In this document: positions 7,934 to 15,440 of the stretch, piece by piece
Layout of the letters: each line of letters opens with the position of its first letter
How positions within the stretch are numbered: the stretch's first letter is position 1
Origin: Collimonas sp. OK412
GTDB taxonomy: Bacteria; Pseudomonadota; Gammaproteobacteria; Burkholderiales; Burkholderiaceae_D
Direction: 5' to 3'
NCBI RefSeq assembly: GCF_900112135.1
Contig: NZ_FOLC01000031.1
Span: 1 to 46,263 of the forward strand
DNA length: 46,263 bases
Notes under the pieces: model-generated
What the model saw: the letters and a program-made list of their open reading frames with translations, nothing else
Database searches by the model: none
What the model was told of the DNA's origin: nothing
Translations under genes and position numbers: made by a program

Positions 7934-7965
7934 ATTGCCTGTTCGCATGTTGCGAAAGGGGCAAT
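7934..7965. promoter_or_regulatory. Compound palindrome upstream of the universal stress protein gene
   Basis: Nested arms: ATTGCC (7934-7939) with GGCAAT (7960-7965), and TTCGCA (7942-7947) with TGCGAA (7951-7956), around a TGT centre. It lies 42 nt before the ATG of the stress-protein gene and has no T tract, so it is more likely an operator or mRNA leader structure than a terminator. Confidence 0.4.
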
Positions 7966-8007
7966 CGCGTCATAAACTGAAATTACCTATCCAACCAGGG
8001 AGAAGCT

Positions 8008-8445
8008 ATGTACAAGCATCTTCTACTACCAACCGACGGTTCGCCATTATCTGAAGTCGCGATTCGAAATACCATGCAGTTTGCCAAAAGCATCAACGCC
8101 AAGGTAACTGGCTTTTATGTGAGCCCGCCATATCATGCACTATCTTTTCAGATGGAAATGATGGCAGAGACAGAAGACGATTTCGCTAAACATAGCCGCT
8201 CTCAAGCGGAAAAATTGCTTGCCGACATTGAAGACGCCGCCAATATAGCAGGCGTATCTTGCGACACTACCTATGCCATCGGCGACCATCCCTATGAAGA
8301 AATCATCAAAGCGGCCAATGCCAACGGCTGCGACTTGATCACCATGGCGTCGCACGGCCGCAAAGGAATGAGAGGCCTCCTTCTCGGCAGCGAAGCACAG
8401 AAGGTGCTGACTCATAGCAAAATACCGGTACTCATATACCGATAG
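8008..8445 (+). CDS. Universal stress protein (UspA family)
   Basis: 145 residues, a single Usp domain of normal length. The N-terminal strand YKHLLLPTDGSPLSE, the MASHGRKG segment and the LLLGSEAQKVL stretch with final IPVLIYR are the conserved ATP-binding-type Usp features. The family acts in the cytoplasm as homodimers under stress. A good ribosome-binding site (GGGAGAAG) precedes the ATG. It is divergent from the ribbon-helix-helix gene and shares a 145-nt intergenic region with it. Confidence 0.9.
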   Translation: MYKHLLLPTDGSPLSEVAIRNTMQFAKSINAKVTGFYVSPPYHALSFQMEMMAETEDDFAKHSRSQAEKLLADIEDAANIAGVSCDTTYAIGDHPYEEIIKAANANGCDLITMASHGRKGMRGLLLGSEAQKVLTHSKIPVLIYR

Positions 8446-8604
8446 GAGCGATGGCATTGATGGAGTTCGCCATCGTCATACAACAGGCATGGACGGCGAT
8501 GCTTGAAACTATCCGCCTGCAAGGAATCCTCAAGACCTGACAGGAGGAAGATCGACTGCAGGCTGTGTTCTTTGGGCAGTCACGGTGGCGCAAAGGAGAA
8601 CACC

Positions 8605-9423
8605 TTGAACAGTCCCGACATCGACAAAAACTTCACCGACGCAATACCGAGGCTCTATGAAGAGTATCTTGTTCCGCTGATCTTTGAGCCGTATGCAGTG
8701 GACTTGGCGAATCGTATAGCTTCGCGGCCTCTTTCTGGGGTGCTGGAGATTGCCGCCGGCACAGGCGTCGTGACTCGCCATTTGGCATCCGTGCTGCCGG
8801 AAAGCGTCTCCATTGTTGCCACGGACCTTAATCAGCCGATGCTGGACCGCGCTGCCGAAGTCGGGACCAAGCGTCCAGTGGCGTGGCGCCAGGCAAACGC
8901 CATGCAACTGCCCTTCGAAGATTCAGTGTTTGACGCCGTGGTGTGCCAGTTCGGAGTCATGTTCTTTCCCGACAAGCCGAAGGCGTTTTCCGAAATGCGC
9001 CGGGTTCTCCGGCCAGGAGGCGCCCTCATTTTCAACGTTTGGGATCGCATCGAGGAGAACGAGTTCGCTCACGTCGTTTCGACAGCGCTCGAGTCTCTCT
9101 TTCCCAAGGATCCTCCGCGCTTCATGGCTCGCACGCCCCATGGCTACCATGACCTCGCAACCATTGCACAAGACCTGAAAGCCGGTGGCTTCAGTTCATC
9201 GCCCCATATGAGCACTGTCGTGGCGCGCAGCCAGGCAACGTCGCCGCGGATCCCTGCAATCGCATACTGCCAAGGGACACCGCTACGCAGCGAAATCGAG
9301 GCACGCGGCAAGTCGCGGCTCGACGAAGCAACCGACATCGCCGCGGGAGCCATCGCCCGACGGTTCGGGCCTGGTCCTGTGGACGGCAAGATCCAGGCGC
9401 ACGTTATTACTATCGAATACTGA
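8605..9423 (+). CDS. Class I SAM-dependent methyltransferase
   Basis: 272 residues from a TTG start at 8605, chosen because AAAGGAGA lies 5-12 nt upstream; an in-frame ATG at 8503 has no ribosome-binding site and would add an atypical Cys-rich leader. SAM motif I is VLEIAAGTGVVTRHL, motif II is VATDLNQPML, and QLPFEDSVFDAVVCQFGVMFFPD is the UbiE-type motif. RVLRPGGALIFNVWD is motif III. The C-terminus carries a GTPLRSEIEARG segment shared by a group of uncharacterised methyltransferases. Substrate unknown. Confidence 0.85.
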   Translation: MNSPDIDKNFTDAIPRLYEEYLVPLIFEPYAVDLANRIASRPLSGVLEIAAGTGVVTRHLASVLPESVSIVATDLNQPMLDRAAEVGTKRPVAWRQANAMQLPFEDSVFDAVVCQFGVMFFPDKPKAFSEMRRVLRPGGALIFNVWDRIEENEFAHVVSTALESLFPKDPPRFMARTPHGYHDLATIAQDLKAGGFSSSPHMSTVVARSQATSPRIPAIAYCQGTPLRSEIEARGKSRLDEATDIAAGAIARRFGPGPVDGKIQAHVITIEY

Positions 9424-9519
9424 ATTTCACCCGTTGAGTGCATGCTTTCCCGAGTTGGCTACTTCTACGCTGGAGCTTTTCCGGACAGGGATTCGTGCAA
9501 TGCATGCCAGATCAAGCCT

Positions 9520-9549
9520 GGGCCGGCAAAGATCATTATCAGCCGGCCC
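9520..9549. terminator. Hairpin 3' of the minus-strand membrane protein gene
   Basis: Perfect arms GGGCCGGC and GCCGGCCC enclose a 14-nt loop, 6 nt beyond the stop of the gene starting at 10010. There is no run of T on either side, so an intrinsic terminator is uncertain; it could protect the 3' end of the message. Confidence 0.4.
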
Positions 9550-9554
9550 GGATC

Positions 9555-10010
9555 TTACTCGGTTTCAACCTCACTGATCGCGCGTTGCTGACTCGAGATG
9601 CGCTGTGCGTCACTTGACGACCTAAGCGTCTGAGATCTGGCATTCACAATGGCGTCCATCAGTTGTTCAATGATGTCGCCAATAGTTGTGTCCTGCTGCC
9701 TTGCCAATCTCCTTAGTTTTTTGTGATGCTTCTCGCTGATGCTGGCAGTGACCTGCACGTCGCCCACCAGCACAAGTTCATCCTTCGCAAAGCATAGCCA
9801 ATAGATAACGATGCAAGTGAGCGTGCCAAGAACAAATATCTGAAATTCCGATGACCGTCTCCACGTGCCGCGCCACAGATCTGTTCCGGACCACAGGCTT
9901 ATCAGCAGCACGCCGAGCCAAATGATTGCAATCAGCCGCAGGATTTTGCTTTCTCTTCCAACCTCGTCGTACAAGAAGCGCCTGCGGATCAGCTGACGAA
10001 ATTCTTTCAT
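9555..10010 (-). CDS. Small membrane protein with RHH-like C-terminal tail (unknown function)
   Basis: 151 residues from ATG 10010, preceded by an AGGGGG-containing site; an upstream in-frame ATG at 10082 would add 24 poorly supported residues. Two hydrophobic segments lie at about 23-41 (ILRLIAIIWLGVLLISLW) and 56-75. Residues ~86-123 (VQVTASISEKHHKKLRRLAR, then TTIGDIIEQLMDAIV) read as a beta strand followed by two helices, the order of a ribbon-helix-helix domain. If so, this would be a membrane-anchored DNA-binding or dimerisation module. I do not recognise the family; the neighbours give no role. Confidence 0.65.
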   Translation of the reverse strand: MKEFRQLIRRRFLYDEVGRESKILRLIAIIWLGVLLISLWSGTDLWRGTWRRSSEFQIFVLGTLTCIVIYWLCFAKDELVLVGDVQVTASISEKHHKKLRRLARQQDTTIGDIIEQLMDAIVNARSQTLRSSSDAQRISSQQRAISEVETE

Positions 10011-10414
10011 CTCATTCCCCCTTTTGCAGATCAAGCGACCATGGCGCCGAAAGAGTGATTCGAACAGACTGCAAACAATCATCTAACGTGCGCCCTTCCC
10101 CCAAGTTGTCAACCTAGTACACTTTCACATGAAAACAATGTTTTATTTCCTATGCTGCGTCACATACGCCAGCGGCAAGGAAAGCTACCCCGCTATCCCA
10201 CTTCCCACTCCCACGCAACTATCAATACTGCTAGTTGAAAACCCATCAACAAAGCTGTATCCCTGTTTCATCGTTAAACACTGTTGGACGCTAATAGCCG
10301 TGATCGGGCCAGAACCCTCAAAGAGTTCCGGAGAATGATTGGCAGATGCATCGCCCGGAAATTTTTCCATCTGCTTGCGGAATTTTTCCAATGTTTTCAA
10401 ACTCGGAGGCTTTC

Positions 10415-11443
10415 ATGGCAATTGATTTTGAGGTTATCGATACCAAGGTCCAGGATCCAGACCCTGAATACAGGAAAATCGAGGATTGCAAGAAACTGAT
10501 CATCTCGTCCCAATGCATCGGCATAAACTCAGCCGACGCCAGCAGCTACTATCACATAAGCTACGCAGTTTCATTCCTGCTGGTCGCCGTCGACAATAGC
10601 AACAATGTTCTTGTCGACTGCTCGACGCTGATTCCAACGCAAATCTTTACCTGCACCAGCTATCCCATATGCAAAGTCAGGGATTTCGCCATCCATGTGA
10701 CAAGATGTCCTTTGCCGGCAGGTTGGGATAACGCAAAGTATCCGTGCGCAGTTCTCCCGCCAGGTTGCGATTCCTGTTCCGTAGTTATCATTGCCACGCC
10801 AGCCGACAACTATGTGCGGAATTGCTGCGGACAATGGAATAACGTCAAGGCTAGCAACTGTATCCGCAAGTGCTACCCAAGACCATGCGTATTCCCTCCC
10901 TCCGTCAAACCCCCGGTGCAGCCGATTCCCCCAGGCCCTTCGACCGGGGGACAAACTGGCGGCGGGCCGGGTTTGAAAATCTGCCACTGCTACAATTTTG
11001 AATGCAACGGGATCAGCGTAAAGAAACCGGAGCCTGGCTCTGACTATGCAAAATTGGCCGCATGCCAGATCTTTACAATCAAAGGGCAATGCACGCTGCC
11101 CAACGAAGCGGCAGCGAAGTGTGGCGCTGTGTTCTCCGTTACATATCATCTATGCAACGCAAAAGACACTTCCGAAGTCGTAGCCGATATACAAAAGGTT
11201 ATTCAACCAAAAGTAGTTACGTGCGGCACCTATCCAACGACACTGGTCCCAGACGTCGTGGTCGGCATCACGACACAGCCAATTCCAACCGGCTGGAATC
11301 AAGAGAAAAACCCTCTGTGCTACATACGCCCTGAAGCTGCATCGACCCTCTTGTGCGTCCGTGCCGTAGCGGGTTCGACCTCGAATGTTCCCAACTCCCC
11401 TGCCACGACTAGTGCGCCGGTCGACCCTCCGCAACTAAGATAG
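10415..11443 (+). CDS. Cys-rich protein of two homologous halves (unknown function)
   Basis: 342 residues from ATG 10415, which has CGGAGG 5 nt upstream. It contains 24 cysteines. Residues ~4-130 and ~196-325 are clearly related: DCKKLIISSQC pairs with ACQIFTIKGQC, IPTQIFTCTSYP with IQPKVVTCGTYP, and CPLPAGWDNAKYPC with QPIPTGWNQEKNPLC. A Pro/Gly-rich linker (PPSVKPPVQPIPPGP and following) joins the halves. No signal peptide or membrane segment is visible, which is odd for so many cysteines; metal binding is possible. I do not recognise the family. A strong hairpin follows the stop. Confidence 0.75.
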   Translation: MAIDFEVIDTKVQDPDPEYRKIEDCKKLIISSQCIGINSADASSYYHISYAVSFLLVAVDNSNNVLVDCSTLIPTQIFTCTSYPICKVRDFAIHVTRCPLPAGWDNAKYPCAVLPPGCDSCSVVIIATPADNYVRNCCGQWNNVKASNCIRKCYPRPCVFPPSVKPPVQPIPPGPSTGGQTGGGPGLKICHCYNFECNGISVKKPEPGSDYAKLAACQIFTIKGQCTLPNEAAAKCGAVFSVTYHLCNAKDTSEVVADIQKVIQPKVVTCGTYPTTLVPDVVVGITTQPIPTGWNQEKNPLCYIRPEAASTLLCVRAVAGSTSNVPNSPATTSAPVDPPQLR

Positions 11444-11452
11444 GTACAAGGC

Positions 11453-11481
11453 CCTGGCCCGGTATTGCATACCGGGCCAGG
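11453..11481. terminator. 13-bp perfect hairpin after the Cys-rich gene
   Basis: Arms CCTGGCCCGGTAT and ATACCGGGCCAGG with a TGC loop, beginning 9 nt after the TAG stop. The stem is strong but lacks a T tract, so it may act as an RNA-stabilising structure or a weak terminator. Confidence 0.5.
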
Positions 11482-11573
11482 CGATCGCACTTCAAGGAAA
11501 TCGGCCGTCACACTCCCCATCCCCCCCCTCAACATTGTTAATGCCTCTACGCTACGCATCATTACCGGCAAAC

Positions 11574-11603
11574 AAAAAAAAGCCCGCGGCTACGCGGGCT
11601 TTC
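11574..11603 (-). terminator. Intrinsic terminator of the small minus-strand gene
   Basis: Stem AGCCCGCG (11581-11588) with CGCGGGCT (11593-11600) and a GCTA loop. Seven A bases (11574-11580) on the plus strand form the T tract for minus-strand transcription from the gene ending at 11642. Three T bases on the other side give weak bidirectional potential. Confidence 0.8.
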
Positions 11604-11641
11604 TGGTATTTGCTGCTTTTATAAAGCAAAGTGGGCCGGAA

Positions 11642-11842
11642 TTACTTGACGACGTCGATAAGATCTTTTGCAAACGCCATGCCCTGGTCACGGGCAGCGT
11701 CCCAGGTATTGGACGGGGCGATCTCCGGCGGCGACTGCAACACTCCATCAATCAAAACAGCCCAACGATACTTGCCGCCCCTGACGATCGTGCTCGCGAC
11801 CCTGATCGTGTGCCCTTTGTGCTCTATCTCGAATTGCGGCAT
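11642..11842 (-). CDS. Small protein of unknown function
   Basis: 66 residues starting MPQFEIEHKGHTIRVAS and ending FAKDLIDVVK. The alternating pattern at the start (FEIEHKGHTIRVASTIV, then YRWAVLIDG) suggests a three-strand sheet, followed by one helix (NTWDAARDQGMAFAKDLID). A good intrinsic terminator directly downstream supports a real gene. I do not recognise a named family. The 379 nt between its start and the phasin gene contain no further coding or structural signal that I can see. Confidence 0.7.
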   Translation of the reverse strand: MPQFEIEHKGHTIRVASTIVRGGKYRWAVLIDGVLQSPPEIAPSNTWDAARDQGMAFAKDLIDVVK

Positions 11843-12221
11843 ATGTCCCCCACAGATGGTATCCGTAAGGCAACACTACCATGTGCAACGACCACTGCAT
11901 ACTGGTAAAAATACAACCTCCTCCCTGATTGGATCAGTCGCCGCATTCACAACGCATCGAACTTCGCCCATGAGCGCGGGATTACGAGGATCGCGTGAAA
12001 CTACAGCCTCTAAATGCCTTGTCACTCCATCAAGAATATCGTTGGCACTGTCAAAACTACCAGCTAGACATCTGGCGACAAAAATCTACAATCTAATTTG
12101 TGCGCCGCACAATATGCCATGTCAATCAATGGCGCTCTGCAACCAACGGCTAGTCTTTAGCCGCCTTTCGTCGTCCTACTGATGTCGTCTCTTTTTGCGA
12201 CACCAAACCCTTGGAGAAACC

Positions 12222-12788
12222 ATGTCTACCATTGCAGAACAATTCTCAGCTGCCGCCAAAGCTAATTTTGAAGCCAACTTGGCGCTGTACACTGATCTCA
12301 CGACCAAAGCATTTGCCGGCGTGGAAAAACTGATCGAGCTCAACCTGAGCGCCGGTAAAGCTTCACTGCAAGAGTCGACCGCTACTACCCAGAAGCTCTT
12401 TGCCGCCAAAGACCCGCAAGAATTTTTCTCGCTGAGCGCAGCGCTGGCCCAACCGAACACGGAAAAAGCCGTCGCTTACGGCCGGCATTTCGCCAGCATC
12501 GCGTCCAGCACACAAGCCGAACTGACCAAGGTTGCCGAAGCCCAGGTTGCGGAAACCAAGCGTAAAGTCGTCGAGTTCGTCGACCTGGCAACGAAAAACG
12601 CGCCGCCAGGTGCAGAAAGCGCAGTTGCTTTCGTCAAATCGGCGATCGGCAGCGCCAACGCCGGTTACGAACAGTTGGCCAAGAACACCAAGCAAGCCGT
12701 TGAAGCGCTGGAAACCAACGTCAACAGCGCTGTCGATCAACTGTCGCAAGCCGCTAGCAAGGGTGCCGCTCATTCGAGCAAGAAGTGA
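12222..12788 (+). CDS. Phasin family protein (polyhydroxyalkanoate granule-associated)
   Basis: 188 residues from ATG 12222 with TTGGAG 5-10 nt upstream. The start MSTIAEQFSAAAKANFEANL and the amphipathic Ala-rich helices through AFAGVEKLIELNLSAGK, AKDPQEFFSLSAALAQP and YEQLAKNTKQAVEALETN are typical of phasin_2 proteins. These coat PHA granules in the cytoplasm of betaproteobacteria. It is a single-gene unit closed by a clear intrinsic terminator. Confidence 0.9.
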   Translation: MSTIAEQFSAAAKANFEANLALYTDLTTKAFAGVEKLIELNLSAGKASLQESTATTQKLFAAKDPQEFFSLSAALAQPNTEKAVAYGRHFASIASSTQAELTKVAEAQVAETKRKVVEFVDLATKNAPPGAESAVAFVKSAIGSANAGYEQLAKNTKQAVEALETNVNSAVDQLSQAASKGAAHSSKK

Positions 12789-12846
12789 TTTTTAGCGACA
12801 TGAAATAGTGCGTTGCATGCAACTTATCGTGTAGTCGCACTGATAA

Positions 12847-12882
12847 CAAAAAGCCCGGTCGTTCAACGATCCGGGCTTTTTT
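12847..12882 (+). terminator. Intrinsic terminator of the phasin gene
   Basis: A GCCCGG...CCGGGC stem, extended by TCGTT and AACGA with a one-base bulge, is followed by six T bases (12877-12882). An A run on the left flank gives some bidirectional potential towards the convergent rcnA-like gene. Confidence 0.85.
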
Positions 12883-12954
12883 ACATTTGATTGCGGGGCA
12901 GGATTTGTCTGCTATATATCCATTTGCATCAAGTAAACGCTTTGCTCGTGGAAC

Positions 12955-14097
12955 CTATATGGCATGGGCGTTCAAGCCGCTCCATCCCAGATAGCCCGTA
13001 TACAAGCCAACCAGTATGATCAAGGCGCTGGAAAAATACGGTGCTTTTCTTGCAAATGCGCCGAAACCGTTCCAGCGTTTTGAGACTTGGCGCACGCTCA
13101 GCGCCGCGATAGTCCCTGACGCCACCATTGTCAGTGCGAGACCGATACTGAAGCAAAGCACCAGCACGACACCTAGGCTGTATTGCTTCAGCTGTAAGCA
13201 CAACAGTAAGACGGTGATTGACGCGGGGCAAGGAATCAATCCCCCAGTCAAGCCAAACATGACGATTTGACCGGTAGTAATGTTTTTATCCGCAAATTTG
13301 CGTTTAATGTCGTTTGCATGCGCCAGCTCGTGCGCATCCTGATATCCGACAGCGCCAACATCCAGGCCGCCGTGGCCATGATGTGCACCTTCCTCAAAAC
13401 TCACATCGTAGTCGTGCGTATGGGCATGGTGCGTCATCGACAGCCGCGCCACGAATTCATGCGGCTCGGGAATCTCGTCTATCGATTCCAGGTAATCCCC
13501 CTTCTTGGCAAATGTGAATGCCTGGACCGCGCCATCCAGGCGAATGGTTTGTACTTTGATCTGACGTGCATCAGCCGGCGCAATAGCGGCGCCCTTGTCA
13601 AAAAAATGCAAGCGGAAGCGCGGCGGGCAACCTGTTTCGAATATTTCGAGATCCACTGCCTGGCTGTGATCCGTATCAATGCGCCGGATTTCGAGGCCAT
13701 GGCCATGATCGTGCGCATGATGACTGTGGTTCGTTTCGTCTTTTTCTCGCTTCAGGTCGCGGTAAGTGCGAAGGAGCATCCAGACCGCTATTCCGATAAT
13801 CAGGACGGCGGAGCCCAATTGGAAATAAGGCTCCGTCGCTTCGGCATTCAGGTTTCCTCCCAGCTTCATGCCAACGAGAGCAACCAGCCACACAACGGCG
13901 GTATGTGAAATCGTCGCCGACAGCCCCAATAAGACAGCCTGGGACACAGTGCCGCGAATGGCGACGATAAAAGCCGCCATCATTGTTTTTGAATGTCCAG
14001 GCTCAAGCCCATGTAAAGCACCCAGCAGGATGGCGCTTGGCACAAACAGCCAAGCGTTGCCAGCTCCTTGTCGGAGCAGTTCAGAAAATTCAGTCAT
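12955..14097 (-). CDS. rcnA: Nickel/cobalt efflux permease (RcnA/NicO family)
   Basis: 380 residues from ATG 14097. The first motif HGLEPGHSKTMMAAF near residue 27 is the His-x5-His signature of RcnA/NicO exporters. GLSATISHTAVVW follows, and FGLTGGLIPCPASITVLLLC lies in the C-terminal half. The central cytoplasmic loop (~residues 120-270) is rich in His and Asp (HSHHAHDHGHG, HHAHTHDYD, HHGHGG), as expected for metal capture. It lies 10 nt downstream of the repressor gene on the same strand. Export of Ni(II) and/or Co(II) across the inner membrane is the family function. Confidence 0.88.
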   Translation of the reverse strand: MTEFSELLRQGAGNAWLFVPSAILLGALHGLEPGHSKTMMAAFIVAIRGTVSQAVLLGLSATISHTAVVWLVALVGMKLGGNLNAEATEPYFQLGSAVLIIGIAVWMLLRTYRDLKREKDETNHSHHAHDHGHGLEIRRIDTDHSQAVDLEIFETGCPPRFRLHFFDKGAAIAPADARQIKVQTIRLDGAVQAFTFAKKGDYLESIDEIPEPHEFVARLSMTHHAHTHDYDVSFEEGAHHGHGGLDVGAVGYQDAHELAHANDIKRKFADKNITTGQIVMFGLTGGLIPCPASITVLLLCLQLKQYSLGVVLVLCFSIGLALTMVASGTIAALSVRQVSKRWNGFGAFARKAPYFSSALIILVGLYTGYLGWSGLNAHAI

Positions 14098-14107
14098 GCG
14101 GGATTCC

Positions 14108-14383
14108 TTAAAGGTACTTTGAGATTTCTTTGAATTCATCCAGCGTCGCCTTTGGCGACGTTTCAATCCCGTCTTCTAGACAATGCTCAAGATGGTCGTA
14201 AATAAGCGTCTTTTTGGCTTGGACCAGGGCTTTCTCTGCGGCCTGAAGTTGCATGGCGACATCAGTGCAAGATCGCCCCTCCTCGATCATGCTGATGATG
14301 GAGTTGACCTGACCAGCCACCATGCGGAGCCGCTTGATGACGTTGGGATGGGATTCGTGTTTGTGTGGATGTGTTGTATTCAT
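14108..14383 (-). CDS. CsoR/RcnR-family metal-sensing repressor (InrS-like ligand set)
   Basis: 91 residues, the all-helical DUF156 fold. RLRMVAGQVNSIISMIEEG is the conserved N-terminal helix. Putative metal ligands are Cys39 (GRSCTDV), His64 and Cys68 (YDHLEHC), with a His-rich N-terminus (His5, 7, 9, 12). E. coli RcnR uses Cys35, His60, His64 and the N-terminus, whereas CsoR (Cu) and cyanobacterial InrS (Ni) use Cys-His-Cys. Its position upstream of a nickel-type exporter favours the InrS model over copper sensing. A G-tract operator candidate lies 13-35 nt upstream of the start. Confidence 0.85.
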   Translation of the reverse strand: MNTTHPHKHESHPNVIKRLRMVAGQVNSIISMIEEGRSCTDVAMQLQAAEKALVQAKKTLIYDHLEHCLEDGIETSPKATLDEFKEISKYL

Positions 14384-14395
14384 ACGCCCATCCTA

Positions 14396-14418
14396 TACCA
14401 TACCCCCCCTAGGTGTAA
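14396..14418 (-). promoter_or_regulatory. G-tract operator candidate for the RcnR/InrS-like repressor
   Basis: On the minus strand a run of seven G (plus-strand C at 14403-14409) is flanked by TACACCTA on one side and TATGG on the other. RcnR, CsoR and InrS operators are known for a G or C tract flanked by AT-rich arms. It lies just upstream of the repressor start, in the region shared with the divergent chrB gene. Confidence 0.6.
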
Positions 14419-14451
14419 ACGCGAATCATCGCAATACCCATAAAAGTAAAC

Positions 14452-14488
14452 TTGTAGATATCAATACCAATACGTAGAATTATCTACA
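14452..14488 (+). promoter_or_regulatory. chrB promoter with overlapping inverted repeat; probably leaderless
   Basis: TTGTAG (14452-14457) and TAGAAT (14475-14480) are 17 nt apart, a good sigma-70 match. Transcription would begin about 7 nt after the -10, at or next to the A of the chrB ATG (14488), and there is no ribosome-binding site. An inverted repeat with arms TGTAGATA (14453-14460) and TATCTACA (14481-14488) covers both the -35 region and the start site. A shorter repeat GTAGA/TCTAC lies inside it (14474-14487). This is a good ChrB operator candidate. Confidence 0.55.
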
Positions 14489-15438
14489 TGAATACTTACC
14501 TCTCTCTCATTACCAGCCTTCCAACAGAGAACGCAACGGCCCGGATGCGCGCCTGGCGCGCACTGAAGGCGAGCGGTGCGGCCGTCTTGCGCGACGGCGT
14601 TTATTTGATGCCGGAGCGCGAGGCCTGCCGCAGCACGTTTGAGGCAGTCGCCGCCGATGTGCTGTCTGGCGGCGGCACCGCCTTTGTCTTGCGCGTTGAA
14701 GAACCTGATAGCGCTGATTTTGCTGGGCTATTCGACCGTAGCGAGGATTACGCGGCGTTGCTGACGGACGCGGCCAAGGTACGGGAAACGCTCACCACCG
14801 ACACCGTGCTGGAAACACTCAAGCAGATTCGCAAGCTGCGCAAATCCTTTGCCGGTCTTGCCGATATCGACTTCTTCCCCGGCGAAGCCCAACGGCAAAC
14901 CGACACCACCCTGCAAGAGCTGGAGCTGGCCGCTGCCCGCGTACTGGCGCCGGACGAACCCCATCCAGTGCATGGAACCATCACTGCCCTGCCATTGCAG
15001 CAATACCAGGGACGCACCTGGGCAACACGGCGGCGCCCCTGGGTGGATCGGCTGGCCTGCGCCTGGCTGATCCGTCGCTTCATTGATCCACAAGCCCGGC
15101 TGCTGTGGCTGGCCTCTCCTGGCGATTGCCCCGCCGATGCCTTGGGCTTTGACTTCGACGGCGCGACCTTCAGCCATGTAGGAAGCCGCGTCAGCTTCGA
15201 GGTGCTGCTGGCGAGTTTCGGCCTTGAGCAAGCAGCGCTCAAGCGTCTTGGTGCGCTAGTGCACTACCTCGATGTCGGCGGCGTGCAGCCGCCGGAGTCA
15301 GTGGGAATTGAAAGCGTCCTGGCCGGCCTGCGCGAAGCCATCGCCGATGACGACCAGCTTCTGGCGACAGCCAGCAACGTGTTCGATGGGCTGCTGACCG
15401 CGTTTCAGCAAGAAGCCACGCCGCAACAGGGATCGTGA
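14488..15438 (+). CDS. chrB: Chromate-responsive regulator ChrB
   Basis: 316 residues. The N-terminal part (LITSLPTENATARMRAWRAL, SGAAVLRDGVYLMP) is the conserved ChrB regulator domain. The C-terminal Chrome_Resist domain carries RPWVDRLACAWLIRRFIDP and YLDVGG. ChrB proteins sense chromate and control the chr operon; a role as a chromate-responsive repressor is known in Ochrobactrum tritici. It overlaps the chrA reading frame by a few bases (stop TGA 15436-15438), indicating translational coupling. The strong N-terminal conservation supports the leaderless ATG at 14488. Confidence 0.9.
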   Translation: MNTYLSLITSLPTENATARMRAWRALKASGAAVLRDGVYLMPEREACRSTFEAVAADVLSGGGTAFVLRVEEPDSADFAGLFDRSEDYAALLTDAAKVRETLTTDTVLETLKQIRKLRKSFAGLADIDFFPGEAQRQTDTTLQELELAAARVLAPDEPHPVHGTITALPLQQYQGRTWATRRRPWVDRLACAWLIRRFIDPQARLLWLASPGDCPADALGFDFDGATFSHVGSRVSFEVLLASFGLEQAALKRLGALVHYLDVGGVQPPESVGIESVLAGLREAIADDDQLLATASNVFDGLLTAFQQEATPQQGS

Positions 15439-15440
15439 TC

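Noticed and set aside
10129-10400. Short open frames on both strands before the Cys-rich gene
   Set aside because: No ribosome-binding sites, no recognisable motifs, and they overlap each other; the gap is better read as a promoter region.
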